The notes below the pieces were generated by a model, which searched no databases, was not told the origin of the DNA, and saw nothing but the letters and a program-made list of their open reading frames with translations. From the NCBI RefSeq assembly GCF_020510705.1, contig NZ_CP075184.1, positions 1,302,001-1,366,000 on the forward strand: a DNA stretch of 64,000 bases, read 5' to 3'. The DNA is from Acidovorax radicis (GTDB taxonomy: Bacteria; Pseudomonadota; Gammaproteobacteria; Burkholderiales; Burkholderiaceae_C). Positions 54,374 through 63,046 of the stretch are shown here, piece after piece. The number at the start of each line of letters is the position of its first letter. The first letter of the stretch is position 1. A program made the translations under genes and the position numbers.

Positions 54374-55684
54374 TCAGGCCCGCTTGTGAGCGGTCACTAC
54401 AAACCCGTGCACGGGCTGGTGGTTTTCATGGCGCAGCACGGTTTCTTGCACGTCGACCGTGTCAAAACCGGCGGCCTTGCACAGTGCTTCGACATGGCTG
54501 CGTTTGTGCGCATAGCGCCCCGCCGGCAACAACACCAGGTTGGCCCCTGATTCATCGGCGATCTCGCAAGAGAAAATCAGTATGCCATCGGGTGCCAGGA
54601 CGCGGAACGCATCGGACACGGCCTGGGTCAAGTCACCCGCATATATGAACACATCCAGCGCCGCGATGACCTGATAAAGACCGTCGGGTGTCTCGCGCAA
54701 TGCGTCATGCAGGTTCACCGTGTGGAACCGGTCATACACGTTGTGGCGAGCCGCCTGCTCAATCATCTTCATCGACAGATCGACACCGATGAGGGCACCA
54801 TCGAGACGGCCCAGGCACACCCCGAGCAGACCGGTGCCACATCCGAGGTCGAGCACGTTGATTTTCTTGTCGGGATGGCGGGCGATGATTTTTTCAGCCA
54901 CCTGTTTGGGCAATTGGTACTTCAGGCTGCGCACCATGTGAACGTCGTAGAACTCCGCCATGCCATCAAACAGGGGGAGCATCAAGGCTGCGGGCTGTTG
55001 TGCTGGTGTTTCACCCTGCGTGAGCTGGGCGTAGTACTGGTACACCGCATCGCCAGGCGCGAGGTTCAGCAGCGCTGCCGCGTCTTCGCGTGCTTGTGCA
55101 GGTTTGCCGGCGGTGATGCAGGCTTGAACGCGGCCGACCAGCGACTGGGCATCTTCGGGATGCTGTTCGAGCAATGCATCCCACAGCGCCATGGACTCCT
55201 CGTGATGGCCCTGTTCGCTCAGGTCCCGCGCAAGCAACCGCCGCAGCGCGACGTCGCCCGGGACCAGCTCCAGACCTCGGCGCAGGTGGCGCACGGCCAT
55301 CTCTGTATGGCCCGCACGGTGTGCGATGTCGATGACGCCCGCTAGCACCTGCAGGTTCTTGGGTTCCAGCGCGGCTACTTTTTCCGCGGTTTCCACGGCT
55401 TCCTTGAATTGGTTCTGGCGCGCCAGAAGCAACGCGAGCTCCAACAGGCCGGGGCCCCACGCTGGAGCCAGTGCAACCGACTTGCGCAGGGCTTCAAACG
55501 CACCTTTTACATTGCCAGCCTTTTCTGCAAGCAGGCCACCCAGCATGTATACGCGGGCATCCTGCGGCCATAGGGCAATGGCTTTGTTGAGCGTCAGTGC
55601 GGCATTCTTGAGGTCGCCTTTGGCGATCTGTTCACGGGCCTTGGTCAGGTGCTTGAGGTTGGGGTCGGTCGCTGTGGCGCTCAT
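54374..55684 (-). CDS. TPR-repeat protein with C-terminal SAM-dependent methyltransferase domain
   Basis: A 436-aa protein. Residues about 10-220 are TPR-like helical repeats (AREQIAKGDLKNAALTLNKA; LMLGGLLAEKAGNVKGAFEA-like units). The C-terminal half is a class I methyltransferase with motif I VLDLGCGTGLLGVCLG, then LIGVDLSMKMIEQA and VIAALDVFIYAGDL. It is similar to predicted TPR methyltransferases that may modify proteins or small molecules. No partner is adjacent that would fix the substrate. Confidence 0.88.
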   Translation of the reverse strand: MSATATDPNLKHLTKAREQIAKGDLKNAALTLNKAIALWPQDARVYMLGGLLAEKAGNVKGAFEALRKSVALAPAWGPGLLELALLLARQNQFKEAVETAEKVAALEPKNLQVLAGVIDIAHRAGHTEMAVRHLRRGLELVPGDVALRRLLARDLSEQGHHEESMALWDALLEQHPEDAQSLVGRVQACITAGKPAQAREDAAALLNLAPGDAVYQYYAQLTQGETPAQQPAALMLPLFDGMAEFYDVHMVRSLKYQLPKQVAEKIIARHPDKKINVLDLGCGTGLLGVCLGRLDGALIGVDLSMKMIEQAARHNVYDRFHTVNLHDALRETPDGLYQVIAALDVFIYAGDLTQAVSDAFRVLAPDGILIFSCEIADESGANLVLLPAGRYAHKRSHVEALCKAAGFDTVDVQETVLRHENHQPVHGFVVTAHKRA

Positions 55685-55924
55685 GGATGCTGGATGGTTG
55701 CAATGGGACCGCTGCGCGGTCTGCTGGGCTCGGCGAGCCAGATGCGGTAAAGATAGAGTTGGAGATTATCCAGGATTCGCAGATACCCCCTCGGAGCCAT
55801 CCCTCGCGCATTTTTTGATGTCCATTTTTCGAGCGAAGGGGCCGTGTGAAATCCGCATATTGCGGGCTGGAAAGAGCACAAAAGGCTTCATTCCCCGTCA
55901 GCGCCAAGATCATCCTGCTGCGCA

Positions 55925-55952
55925 GTGGCAAGTGGCAAGTGGCAAGTGGCAA
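55925..55952. repeat. Four tandem copies of GTGGCAA
   Basis: Four perfect 7-bp units just behind the stop of the histidine kinase gene. A short tandem repeat that may vary in number between strains. Confidence 0.85.
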
Positions 55953-55971
55953 TCGGCTGGTGCCTATGGGC

Positions 55972-58038
55972 CTATAAGCCGCTGGGGGTGCTTACGCGTT
56001 GGGGTGCCAGGGTCAATGTGAAGCGGGCACCATGGTCGCGCTGGGATTGCACGGTGATATCTCCTCCGTGAAGCCGCGCCACCCGGCGACTGACCCACAG
56101 CCCCAGTCCAAACCCTTTGCTTTGATCGGTGCGGTCACCGCGTTCAAACCGCTGAAAAATTCGGCTCATGACCTCCAGCGACATCCCGGAGCCTTCGTCT
56201 GCGACGGATATTTCCAGCATTCCCGCATCGTTCTTGTGTGCCGCAATGAATATCTCGCCTGCTGCCGCGTATTTCACGGCGTTGTCCACCAAGTTGGACA
56301 GCGCAATGCGCACCAGTGCCTGGTCGCAGATCCACTCGGCGGGAGCGGCCTCGGTGAACAGGCGTAGCTGGTGGCGGGGGGACCAATGCACCAGTTGTGC
56401 CGCATGTTCCAGCAGTGCCGCCACACCGGTGGGGGCGGCATACAGCCTGAACCCCGCAGAATCGAGGCGTTCACTGATGAGGCAGCTGTCTACCAGTGAC
56501 GTCAGCCGGCGGCATGCACGGCGGATTTGTTTCGCCCGGTCGGTCTGCGCCTGCAGATCTGAAGACGGGAAGCTCTGCTGTTCTGCGGCGGCACTGTCCA
56601 CGACCGCTAGGGGGGTGCGGAATTCATGGCTGATCATGTGGAAGAACTGCTGTTGCTCTTGACGCAGTTCCCGCTCGCTGTCCAATGCCTGTTTCAGCAA
56701 ATGCTGGGCGTTGGAGAGTTCTCGCGTGCGTTGCTCGATCCTTTCTTCCAAAACCTGTTCTGAATGAGCCAAGCGCTCTATGGCGTGATCGTTTGAAATT
56801 TTGGCTTGGCGGTAGCGTTGCACCATACCGACAAAGACGGCACAGGCAATCATGCCAGTGAAGACCAAGGCCTGGAATTGCCACAGATTCGTGATGTCGA
56901 TGTTCCAGCGGGTGATTCCCATCATGAAAGCGGTGGTCGGTATGCCGCCCAGCAAGTGAACAACATAAGCGGCCAGCAGTAGTGCACTTTGAGCAACACG
57001 CTGGCGCCGTTGCAATGCGACGAGGCAGAACACCACGGCGAATACGTCAGCGACCACCAGCGACGCGAGGTTGACCCAAGCGACTGACGCGTAAAAGCCC
57101 AATGGCACGCTCAATGTGCCCAAAAGATTGACAACCACCAACCCAAACAGAATGCGGTCTGCACACCAATAGCGTGTGTTGCGCGTCAATTGCTCGCGTA
57201 TCTGCCAGGCAATCGTGGCGGCAAGGACAAATGCGCCTATGCCGACGGAATGGCTCGCCCACACCGTCCAGGATTCCGGGGCCCACAGGTTCGTGTATCC
57301 ACGCACATTAAAAACGTGCAGCAGGCTCACCGTGCCCAGCAGTGCCAGGGCGTAGATGTCGTGGGTGCGGAAGATCACTGCGGCAGCCCAGGTGACCAAG
57401 AGCAGGGTCATCATTGCGCCAAAGTAAAGCCCCATCACCCTTTCGTTGGATGCCAGATGCGCCGCCAGCGCTTGTGTGCTCGAAAACACGCTGGCCTGAA
57501 ACTGCATGGCACTTGTCGTTTCGATGCGAATCAGAGTAGCTTTTCCTGGCTCCAGACGAAACAGGTGTTGCCGGATGGACATCTTTTCACTGGTGGGAAC
57601 GTAGTCGCCGCTGCGTTGCGCCGTCCAGGCGTTGGCGGTTGCATCACGCTGGTAGAGCGTGACGGAGTCCAGGTAGGTCGGTTGTCCCACCAGCCAGAGC
57701 GGGTCGCTCGGGTGCATTGCTGCCGGCGCGGTGAAGGTTAGCCACACCACATGTTGGAGGTAGCCCGCATTCAAGGCTGAATCCATGGATTCCCACTTCG
57801 GGACGGTTCGCCGTCCCGAAAGAACATCGTCAGGTGTCAAATTTCCGCTGTGGTCGTCCAGTCTCTGTGTGGAGATATCGCGTCCCAACATGAGCGCGCG
57901 CTCTGCCGACCCTGCTGCGTTCGATGGGGCGTGCGTCATGAGCGCGACGAGCGACACGCAAATCAAGAACAGGTATTTCAGGTGTTGGCCTGCGCGCATT
58001 GTTTGCAATGTTGTGAGTAATTGTGAGCGTTTGAGCAT
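55972..58038 (-). CDS. 7TM-DISM sensor histidine kinase
   Basis: A 688-aa membrane kinase. A signal peptide (YLFLICVSLVALMTHAPSNA) is followed by a periplasmic DISMED2-type domain (to about residue 190), a seven-helix 7TM-DISM region, a coiled coil and the kinase core. The HisKA box is MISHEFRTPL with the phospho-His at about 471; ATP-binding motifs are SNLVDNAVKY (581-590), ADEGSGM and KGFGLGLWVS. The start at 58038 is chosen because it precedes the signal peptide; the frame stays open to 58410 over the neighbouring gene. It is divergent from the response regulator 75 bp away, its probable partner. Confidence 0.9.
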   Translation of the reverse strand: MLKRSQLLTTLQTMRAGQHLKYLFLICVSLVALMTHAPSNAAGSAERALMLGRDISTQRLDDHSGNLTPDDVLSGRRTVPKWESMDSALNAGYLQHVVWLTFTAPAAMHPSDPLWLVGQPTYLDSVTLYQRDATANAWTAQRSGDYVPTSEKMSIRQHLFRLEPGKATLIRIETTSAMQFQASVFSSTQALAAHLASNERVMGLYFGAMMTLLLVTWAAAVIFRTHDIYALALLGTVSLLHVFNVRGYTNLWAPESWTVWASHSVGIGAFVLAATIAWQIREQLTRNTRYWCADRILFGLVVVNLLGTLSVPLGFYASVAWVNLASLVVADVFAVVFCLVALQRRQRVAQSALLLAAYVVHLLGGIPTTAFMMGITRWNIDITNLWQFQALVFTGMIACAVFVGMVQRYRQAKISNDHAIERLAHSEQVLEERIEQRTRELSNAQHLLKQALDSERELRQEQQQFFHMISHEFRTPLAVVDSAAAEQQSFPSSDLQAQTDRAKQIRRACRRLTSLVDSCLISERLDSAGFRLYAAPTGVAALLEHAAQLVHWSPRHQLRLFTEAAPAEWICDQALVRIALSNLVDNAVKYAAAGEIFIAAHKNDAGMLEISVADEGSGMSLEVMSRIFQRFERGDRTDQSKGFGLGLWVSRRVARLHGGDITVQSQRDHGARFTLTLAPQRVSTPSGL

Positions 58039-58113
58039 GGCTGGCTGGTCGATGAACACAGAGAATAGTCCGTATCTGGATGTTTCATCTGTTCCTTGCG
58101 CCACCCCCATTTC

Positions 58114-58794
58114 ATGCCCCCTGAATTCATCATTGCCGTGGTCGAAGACGACGCAGACATTCGCGAAAACGTTTGCAGATATCTCGAGTGTTCCGGCTTT
58201 GGGGCATGGGGTGTGGAGTCGGCTGAGAATTTTTATGTTCGGTTGCTGAAGGATCGTGCGGATCTGGTGGTCGTCGATATTGGTCTGCCCGGTGAAGATG
58301 GGCTCAGTCTCGTGGCCCGCCTTGCCGCCCAGGCAGTCCCCACGGTGCTGATGACTGCAAGAGCAGATGTGGGCAGTCGAATCGCAGGGCTGGATGCTGG
58401 AGCGCTTCAATATTTCGTCAAGCCCGTGGATATGCAGGAGTTGACGGCAGGCATCCGCTCACAACTGCGCCGTATGGCGCCGCGTACAGCGCACGGGGAT
58501 GCCGTTGCCCCCTGGCGCCTGGACCAGGCGGCGTCCCGGCTTGTCGCGCCCAATCAACGGGTTGTCGATCTGACCAGCCGTGAACTGGAACTGCTGGGCT
58601 GCCTCATGGTGATGCCGGGTGCGCTGCTCACCAAGCAGGCGCTCACGGAGGCCATGGGCGCTGACGAGGCGGAGGGCGGCTTTCATCGCATCGAGTCCCA
58701 ACTGACCAGGTTGCGTCGCAAGACGCTGGAAACCACGGGCACCGCATTGCCGGTGCGTGCCGTGTTTGGGAAGGGGCTTGTGTTCGTTGCTTGA
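58114..58794 (+). CDS. OmpR/PhoB-type response regulator
   Basis: A 226-aa regulator. The receiver opens FIIAVVEDDADIRENVCRYL, with the phospho-acceptor Asp in LVVVDIGLPGEDG and the Lys in YFVKPVDMQE. The C-terminal winged-helix domain has VVDLTSRELELLGCLMVMPG and FHRIESQLTRLRRKTL. It lies divergently to the 7TM-DISM kinase and 180 bp in front of the IPTL-CTERM protein gene, which it may control. The ATG at 58114 begins the receiver; no strong Shine-Dalgarno is visible. Confidence 0.92.
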   Translation: MPPEFIIAVVEDDADIRENVCRYLECSGFGAWGVESAENFYVRLLKDRADLVVVDIGLPGEDGLSLVARLAAQAVPTVLMTARADVGSRIAGLDAGALQYFVKPVDMQELTAGIRSQLRRMAPRTAHGDAVAPWRLDQAASRLVAPNQRVVDLTSRELELLGCLMVMPGALLTKQALTEAMGADEAEGGFHRIESQLTRLRRKTLETTGTALPVRAVFGKGLVFVA

Positions 58795-58973
58795 ACTGAA
58801 ACCTGCATGAGTGCCCATCGGTGCCGCGATGTTGTGCGATCTGTTGAACCAACACCCCTCTAAATGCTGACTCAGCGACCGAGTGGTCGCGAGTCGGGGC
58901 GGTGTTTTGTCGTGTGAACTGTATGGGGCTGCAACCGCGAGGTTGTCGGCCGTGAATCTACCAAGAGGGGAAC

Positions 58974-61900
58974 GTGTTGAAAACAATCAATGTATGGAGG
59001 GGGCTGCAGGGCTTGGCCCGGCGGTGCCAACGCGGCGTATGGGCGATTGCAGCCGGGGGGGCTCTTCTGGGGACTCCAGTGGTGCATGCAGGTTTTGCCA
59101 ACGGGGGGTTTGAAGATAACAACACGATGCCTCCCACTGGTTGGACGCACCGCACCTACACCCGCAGCGCGGTGTTGCCTGCCTCTCCGCCCCTGCCAGA
59201 CCCCACCACCGGCATCACGCTGGGTCAGTTGGGACTGAGCGGTGCAGCCGTGGGGAATGGCGCCAGTGCCATCGTCACGATGCCTGTTTTCAACGTTCCA
59301 GCCACCAATCCGGGCACGCTGACGGCCCCTCGGTGGGGCAATAACGCACTCAAACTCAATGATCAAGGTGCCAAATTGGCATCGTCTATTGAACAGGTTG
59401 CTACCATGACCGTGGCGGAAGTGGATCCTGTGGACAACAAAGTTCACGTCCGCTTTGGTATGGCGCCGGTACTGGTGGACGGTGGACATGGTCCAACGGA
59501 GCAGCCTTACTTCTATGTTGAGGTGCGCAACCTCACCAAGAACAAGGTGATGTTCTACACCTACAACTACGCCAACCAGTCCGGCGTGCCTTGGCAGACC
59601 GCAGGCAGCTACCGCTATACCGATTGGCAGGGGTTTGATATCGCCCCTGGCAATGGCCAGTTGGATGTGGGTGATCAGGTCATGCTCATCATCTATGCCT
59701 CCAATTGCTCGCCGGGTGCCGCTGCTCATGAGGCGCGCGTGTATATGGATGCCGTGGGGGCTTTTATGCCAGGTCTTGCAATCACGTCCACTGGGCCATC
59801 GACGACCAAGCCAGCCGATCAGGTGACCTACACCTACAGCTATGCCAACAACAGCGGCGTGATTGCCCTGGGTTCCAAGGTGCGGGTGGCCGCTCCGAAG
59901 ACGGAAGACGGCTTGTTTACAACCTTTGTTCCGGGCTCCTGGCCGGCTTCGTGCACTGGTCCGCACACTGGGGTCGCCCCGCGCTCAGACTACCTGGAGT
60001 GCGAGGTGGGTAGCAGCGGTTTGCTCAATGACGGCCAGAGTGGTAGCTTTAACGTGACGTTCACCGTACCTGCCGGTGCAGCCACATCGGGCTCCAATGC
60101 AGTTGTTAACAACGGGGACTACGATGTGCGTTCCGACACGGCCAGCCCGTTTATCGGCCCGCTGGTCAAGACGGCCATCGTGCCCGCAGCCACTCCGACC
60201 ACAGACCTGGGTGTGACCGTAACGAACGGCGGCTCGTCTTCTTATGCACCAGCCGATACCCCGGTCTACACGGTGACGGTGACCAACCACAGCAGCTCGG
60301 GTGTCACGGGCGCCAGCGTCAGTCAGACGCTGACCGGTGTGACCGGTGGCAACTGGACTTGCGCCGTGCCTGCGGGCAGCACGGCAAGTTGTGGCGCCAC
60401 CAGCAGTGGCGCTGGCCCCATCGCTACTAACACGGCCGATGTGCCCCCCGGTCAGAGCCTGGTCTACACCTATACGGGCGGCACGCTCACTGGCGCGGGT
60501 ACCCCTGCCAATACGGTACTGACGGTGACTCCTCCAGCCGGTACGCAGGACACCCAGTCAGCGAATAACACCGCCGGCATGAACACATCCGTGGGCACGC
60601 TGCGTAACGTGACTGCTAACTCCACGGGAGCCGGTACGGGTCACATCCTGGCGGTGCCCAGCGGCTTGGCCTGCGGTAACGCGGGTGCCGCGTGTGGCGC
60701 TGCGGGTACCACTCAGCCGGTGGCGCAGGGCGATGAGGTGCGCCTGACGCCCGTGGCCCATGCTGGCTCGCTCTTCAAGAGCTGGACTGGTTGCACGTCT
60801 CTCAGCGGCAATACGTGCGTGATCACGGTCGGAGCCACGGACGTGACGGCCACGGCTGAATTCGCTCGCGCCTACATCGTCACGCCCACGCTGTTGCCCG
60901 GCGGCACGATGACATCGTCTACGCCACGTCAGGTGGAAGACGGTACCTCGACGGTCTTCAGCATCACCCCCAACGCGGGCAAGACGACTTATGTTCTGCC
61001 CCCAGCTTCTGGTACGGCCTGTACGGGTGTGCTGGATACGAGCGTTTCTCCCAACACCTACACCGTCAATCCGGTCAGCGCCAATTGTGGTTTCACGGTA
61101 GCGTTCACTTTTGAAGAGACTTCTTCGGTGGTTGGCGGCAATGGCACTATCAGCCCGCTGGGCGTGACGGGGCCACTGGTTCCTGGTGCCAACAATACCG
61201 TCTATACCCTCACGCCCAGCGCTGGCTACTCGGCCGTGGTGGGGGGTACCTGCAAGGGTACCCAGGACATTGCGGCCAACACGTATACGGTAGCCAACGC
61301 GACCACAGACTGCACGGTGATTGCCTCGTTCACTAACGACCCGGTGACGGTGACATCGTCCGTCACGGGCGGCAACGGCAGCGTGGACACCACAGGAACC
61401 ATCAACCTGGCACGTGGCGGATCGCGCACCTACAACTTCTCGCCAACGGCGGGCTTCTATCCCCTGGTGACCGGCAACTGCCCGGGCACGCTGGTGGGCA
61501 ATGTCTACACCGTGTCCCCGGTGAACGCCAACTGCGCTTTCAGCGTGTCGTTCACCAATCAGACCGTGAACATCAGCTCTTCAGTGACCAGCGGCACCGG
61601 CACCATCACTCCCAGTGGGTCCACGACTGTGGCACAGGGTGGCGGTCAGACCTTTACCGCAACACCTGGCGGAGGCAATGAGTCCGTGTTTGGCGGTACC
61701 TGCACCGGTTTGCGCACTGGTAACCAGTTCACCGCCAGCAACGCGCTGGCGGACTGCTCCGTTCAGGTGAAGTTCATCGCTGCAGCCAATGCCATCACGG
61801 TGACTGCGACGGTGCCGGGCGGCAATGGCACGGTGACCACCCCCGGCCAGAACGGCGCTGGAGAAACCGTATTGGCGATAGGTGACACGCGCGTCTGGAC

Positions 61901-62153
61901 ACTCACGCCTGCCACGGCTGGCATGGTTCCCAGTGTGGTGGCAGGGTCCACTTGCACGGGCACGCTGAGCGCCACGGCACCCTACACCTACACGATGACC
62001 AATGCGACGGCTGCATGTGCCGTGGCTTTTGCCTTTGCTGGCGCGGGGGGGCAAGTGGCTTCCATCCCCACTTTGAGTGAGTGGGGTCTCATCATCCTCT
62101 CTGCTTTGATCGGGCTGGGCATGATCGGCATGCGCCGTCGTCAGATGATTTGA
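58974..62153 (+). CDS. Large secreted IPTL-CTERM protein with repeat domains
   Basis: A 1059-aa exported surface protein. A signal peptide ends near GTPVVHA. Next comes a lectin-like or jelly-roll N-terminal part, then a DUF11-type domain (DLGVTVTNGGSSSYAPADTP ... VYTVTVTNHSS). At least five repeats of about 75 residues follow, each with a GGNGT(I/V) turn and a Cys pair (for example SSVVGGNGTISPLG, VTGGNGSVDTTGT, VPGGNGTVTTPGQ). It ends with the IPTL-CTERM signal IPTLSEWGLIILSALIG, a TM helix and a basic tail RRRQ (about 1031-1059). That signal is thought to be processed by an exosortase (XrtH type) encoded elsewhere. GTG start with GAGGGG upstream. Function probably adhesion or matrix. Confidence 0.9.
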   Translation: MLKTINVWRGLQGLARRCQRGVWAIAAGGALLGTPVVHAGFANGGFEDNNTMPPTGWTHRTYTRSAVLPASPPLPDPTTGITLGQLGLSGAAVGNGASAIVTMPVFNVPATNPGTLTAPRWGNNALKLNDQGAKLASSIEQVATMTVAEVDPVDNKVHVRFGMAPVLVDGGHGPTEQPYFYVEVRNLTKNKVMFYTYNYANQSGVPWQTAGSYRYTDWQGFDIAPGNGQLDVGDQVMLIIYASNCSPGAAAHEARVYMDAVGAFMPGLAITSTGPSTTKPADQVTYTYSYANNSGVIALGSKVRVAAPKTEDGLFTTFVPGSWPASCTGPHTGVAPRSDYLECEVGSSGLLNDGQSGSFNVTFTVPAGAATSGSNAVVNNGDYDVRSDTASPFIGPLVKTAIVPAATPTTDLGVTVTNGGSSSYAPADTPVYTVTVTNHSSSGVTGASVSQTLTGVTGGNWTCAVPAGSTASCGATSSGAGPIATNTADVPPGQSLVYTYTGGTLTGAGTPANTVLTVTPPAGTQDTQSANNTAGMNTSVGTLRNVTANSTGAGTGHILAVPSGLACGNAGAACGAAGTTQPVAQGDEVRLTPVAHAGSLFKSWTGCTSLSGNTCVITVGATDVTATAEFARAYIVTPTLLPGGTMTSSTPRQVEDGTSTVFSITPNAGKTTYVLPPASGTACTGVLDTSVSPNTYTVNPVSANCGFTVAFTFEETSSVVGGNGTISPLGVTGPLVPGANNTVYTLTPSAGYSAVVGGTCKGTQDIAANTYTVANATTDCTVIASFTNDPVTVTSSVTGGNGSVDTTGTINLARGGSRTYNFSPTAGFYPLVTGNCPGTLVGNVYTVSPVNANCAFSVSFTNQTVNISSSVTSGTGTITPSGSTTVAQGGGQTFTATPGGGNESVFGGTCTGLRTGNQFTASNALADCSVQVKFIAAANAITVTATVPGGNGTVTTPGQNGAGETVLAIGDTRVWTLTPATAGMVPSVVAGSTCTGTLSATAPYTYTMTNATAACAVAFAFAGAGGQVASIPTLSEWGLIILSALIGLGMIGMRRRQMI

Positions 62154-62198
62154 GATGTGCTGAAAAGCCAACGCCAGGGCCCTCGTGTCCTGGCCCAG

Positions 62199-62233
62199 AA
62201 ACCAGTGATGCCGATGGTATCGCTGGTTTTTTT
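62199..62233 (+). terminator. Rho-independent terminator of the IPTL-CTERM gene
   Basis: AAACCAGTGAT and ATCGCTGGTTT form an 11-bp stem with one G-T pair and a 9-nt loop; the T-run (seven T in total) continues from the stem. Confidence 0.88.
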
Positions 62234-62239
62234 AATAAA

Positions 62240-62290
62240 ATCGGCCGTTAGAGCTTATCTTTAAAGCGCGGGTAGCTATCATTTTCGAAT
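62240..62290 (+). repeat. Dispersed palindromic repeat, copy 13
   Basis: TCGGCCGTTAGAGCTTATCT, TTAAAGCGCGGGTAGCTATC, ATTTTCG. It lies between the terminator and the start of the DUF3617 gene. Confidence 0.75.
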
Positions 62291-62307
62291 TGAATGTTGG
62301 GGAAAAC

Positions 62308-62970
62308 ATGCAGTACAAGTACAGACAAAGCGTTCTTGCGCTGTGCCTCGCGGTGATAGTTGCACACAGCGCCGCGCATGAATCAGCCCCCACCGCCAGG
62401 CAGCCAGCGAAGGCGCAGCCAGCCGCCAAAAAATCCCCATTGCCTGCACGCAAGCCTGGCTTGTGGGAGGTGACGGTGCGCAGCGACGATCTGGTTTTAA
62501 AGCGGGCGGGTCAGGCGCCGCAGCGGCCACTGACTGTCCGGCAATGCACCAGCCCCGAAGCAGAGCCGGTAATGTTGACATCCATCATGCCTGGCCAGGA
62601 CGACTGCCATGAACTCAATGTCTGGCGGCGCGCCCAAGTGGCGGGTTACAACATCAACACTGTGTGCTACGTACACGACAACCGGTTGAGCGCGCAGATG
62701 GAGCTGCTGGGCGACTTGCAGTCCTCTTACCACGGCACGTATAACGTGAAGTACCCCCAGACGCCTTTTAACAACACGGGCCGCATGGTGTTTGAAGGCC
62801 GCTGGCTGGGCGCGTGTTCAGCCAGTCAACGCCCCGGCGATATGGTGTTGCCCAATGGCGTGACGGTGAACGTGGTGGATGACCGCAAGCGTGCGGAGCA
62901 CCCTGGCCACAGCCACAGCCACAGCCACAGCCACAGCCACAGCCACAGCCACGAAGGACACAAGCACTGA
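62308..62970 (+). CDS. Exported DUF3617-family protein with His-Ser repeat tail
   Basis: A 220-aa exported protein. A signal peptide (VLALCLAVIVAHSAAH) and an Ala/Pro/Lys-rich linker precede a DUF3617 domain (ARKPGLWEVTVRSDDLVLKR ... VRQCTSPEAEPV ... DDCHELNVWRRAQVAGYNI). The C-terminus carries seven perfect Ser-His units followed by EGHKH, a likely metal-binding tail. ATG 62308 follows TTGGGGAAAAC. DUF3617 proteins are periplasmic and of unknown function; metal binding is inferred from the tail only. Confidence 0.85.
   Translation: MQYKYRQSVLALCLAVIVAHSAAHESAPTARQPAKAQPAAKKSPLPARKPGLWEVTVRSDDLVLKRAGQAPQRPLTVRQCTSPEAEPVMLTSIMPGQDDCHELNVWRRAQVAGYNINTVCYVHDNRLSAQMELLGDLQSSYHGTYNVKYPQTPFNNTGRMVFEGRWLGACSASQRPGDMVLPNGVTVNVVDDRKRAEHPGHSHSHSHSHSHSHSHEGHKH
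62911..62952 (+). repeat. Seven perfect copies of AGCCAC (Ser-His codons)
   Basis: A hexamer microsatellite in frame at the 3' end of the DUF3617 gene. Slippage would add or remove Ser-His pairs without breaking the frame. Confidence 0.95.
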
Positions 62971-63046
62971 CCGAGCGTAGCGGAGCACCAGCCGCGGCCC
63001 GCCTTGATGCCATGGCCTCGAAACACGGGACGGTGTCGTAGCCTGC

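Noticed and set aside
62905..62960. The AGCCAC array as a CRISPR-like or regulatory repeat
   Set aside because: There are no spacers; units are contiguous hexamers in frame coding for Ser-His.
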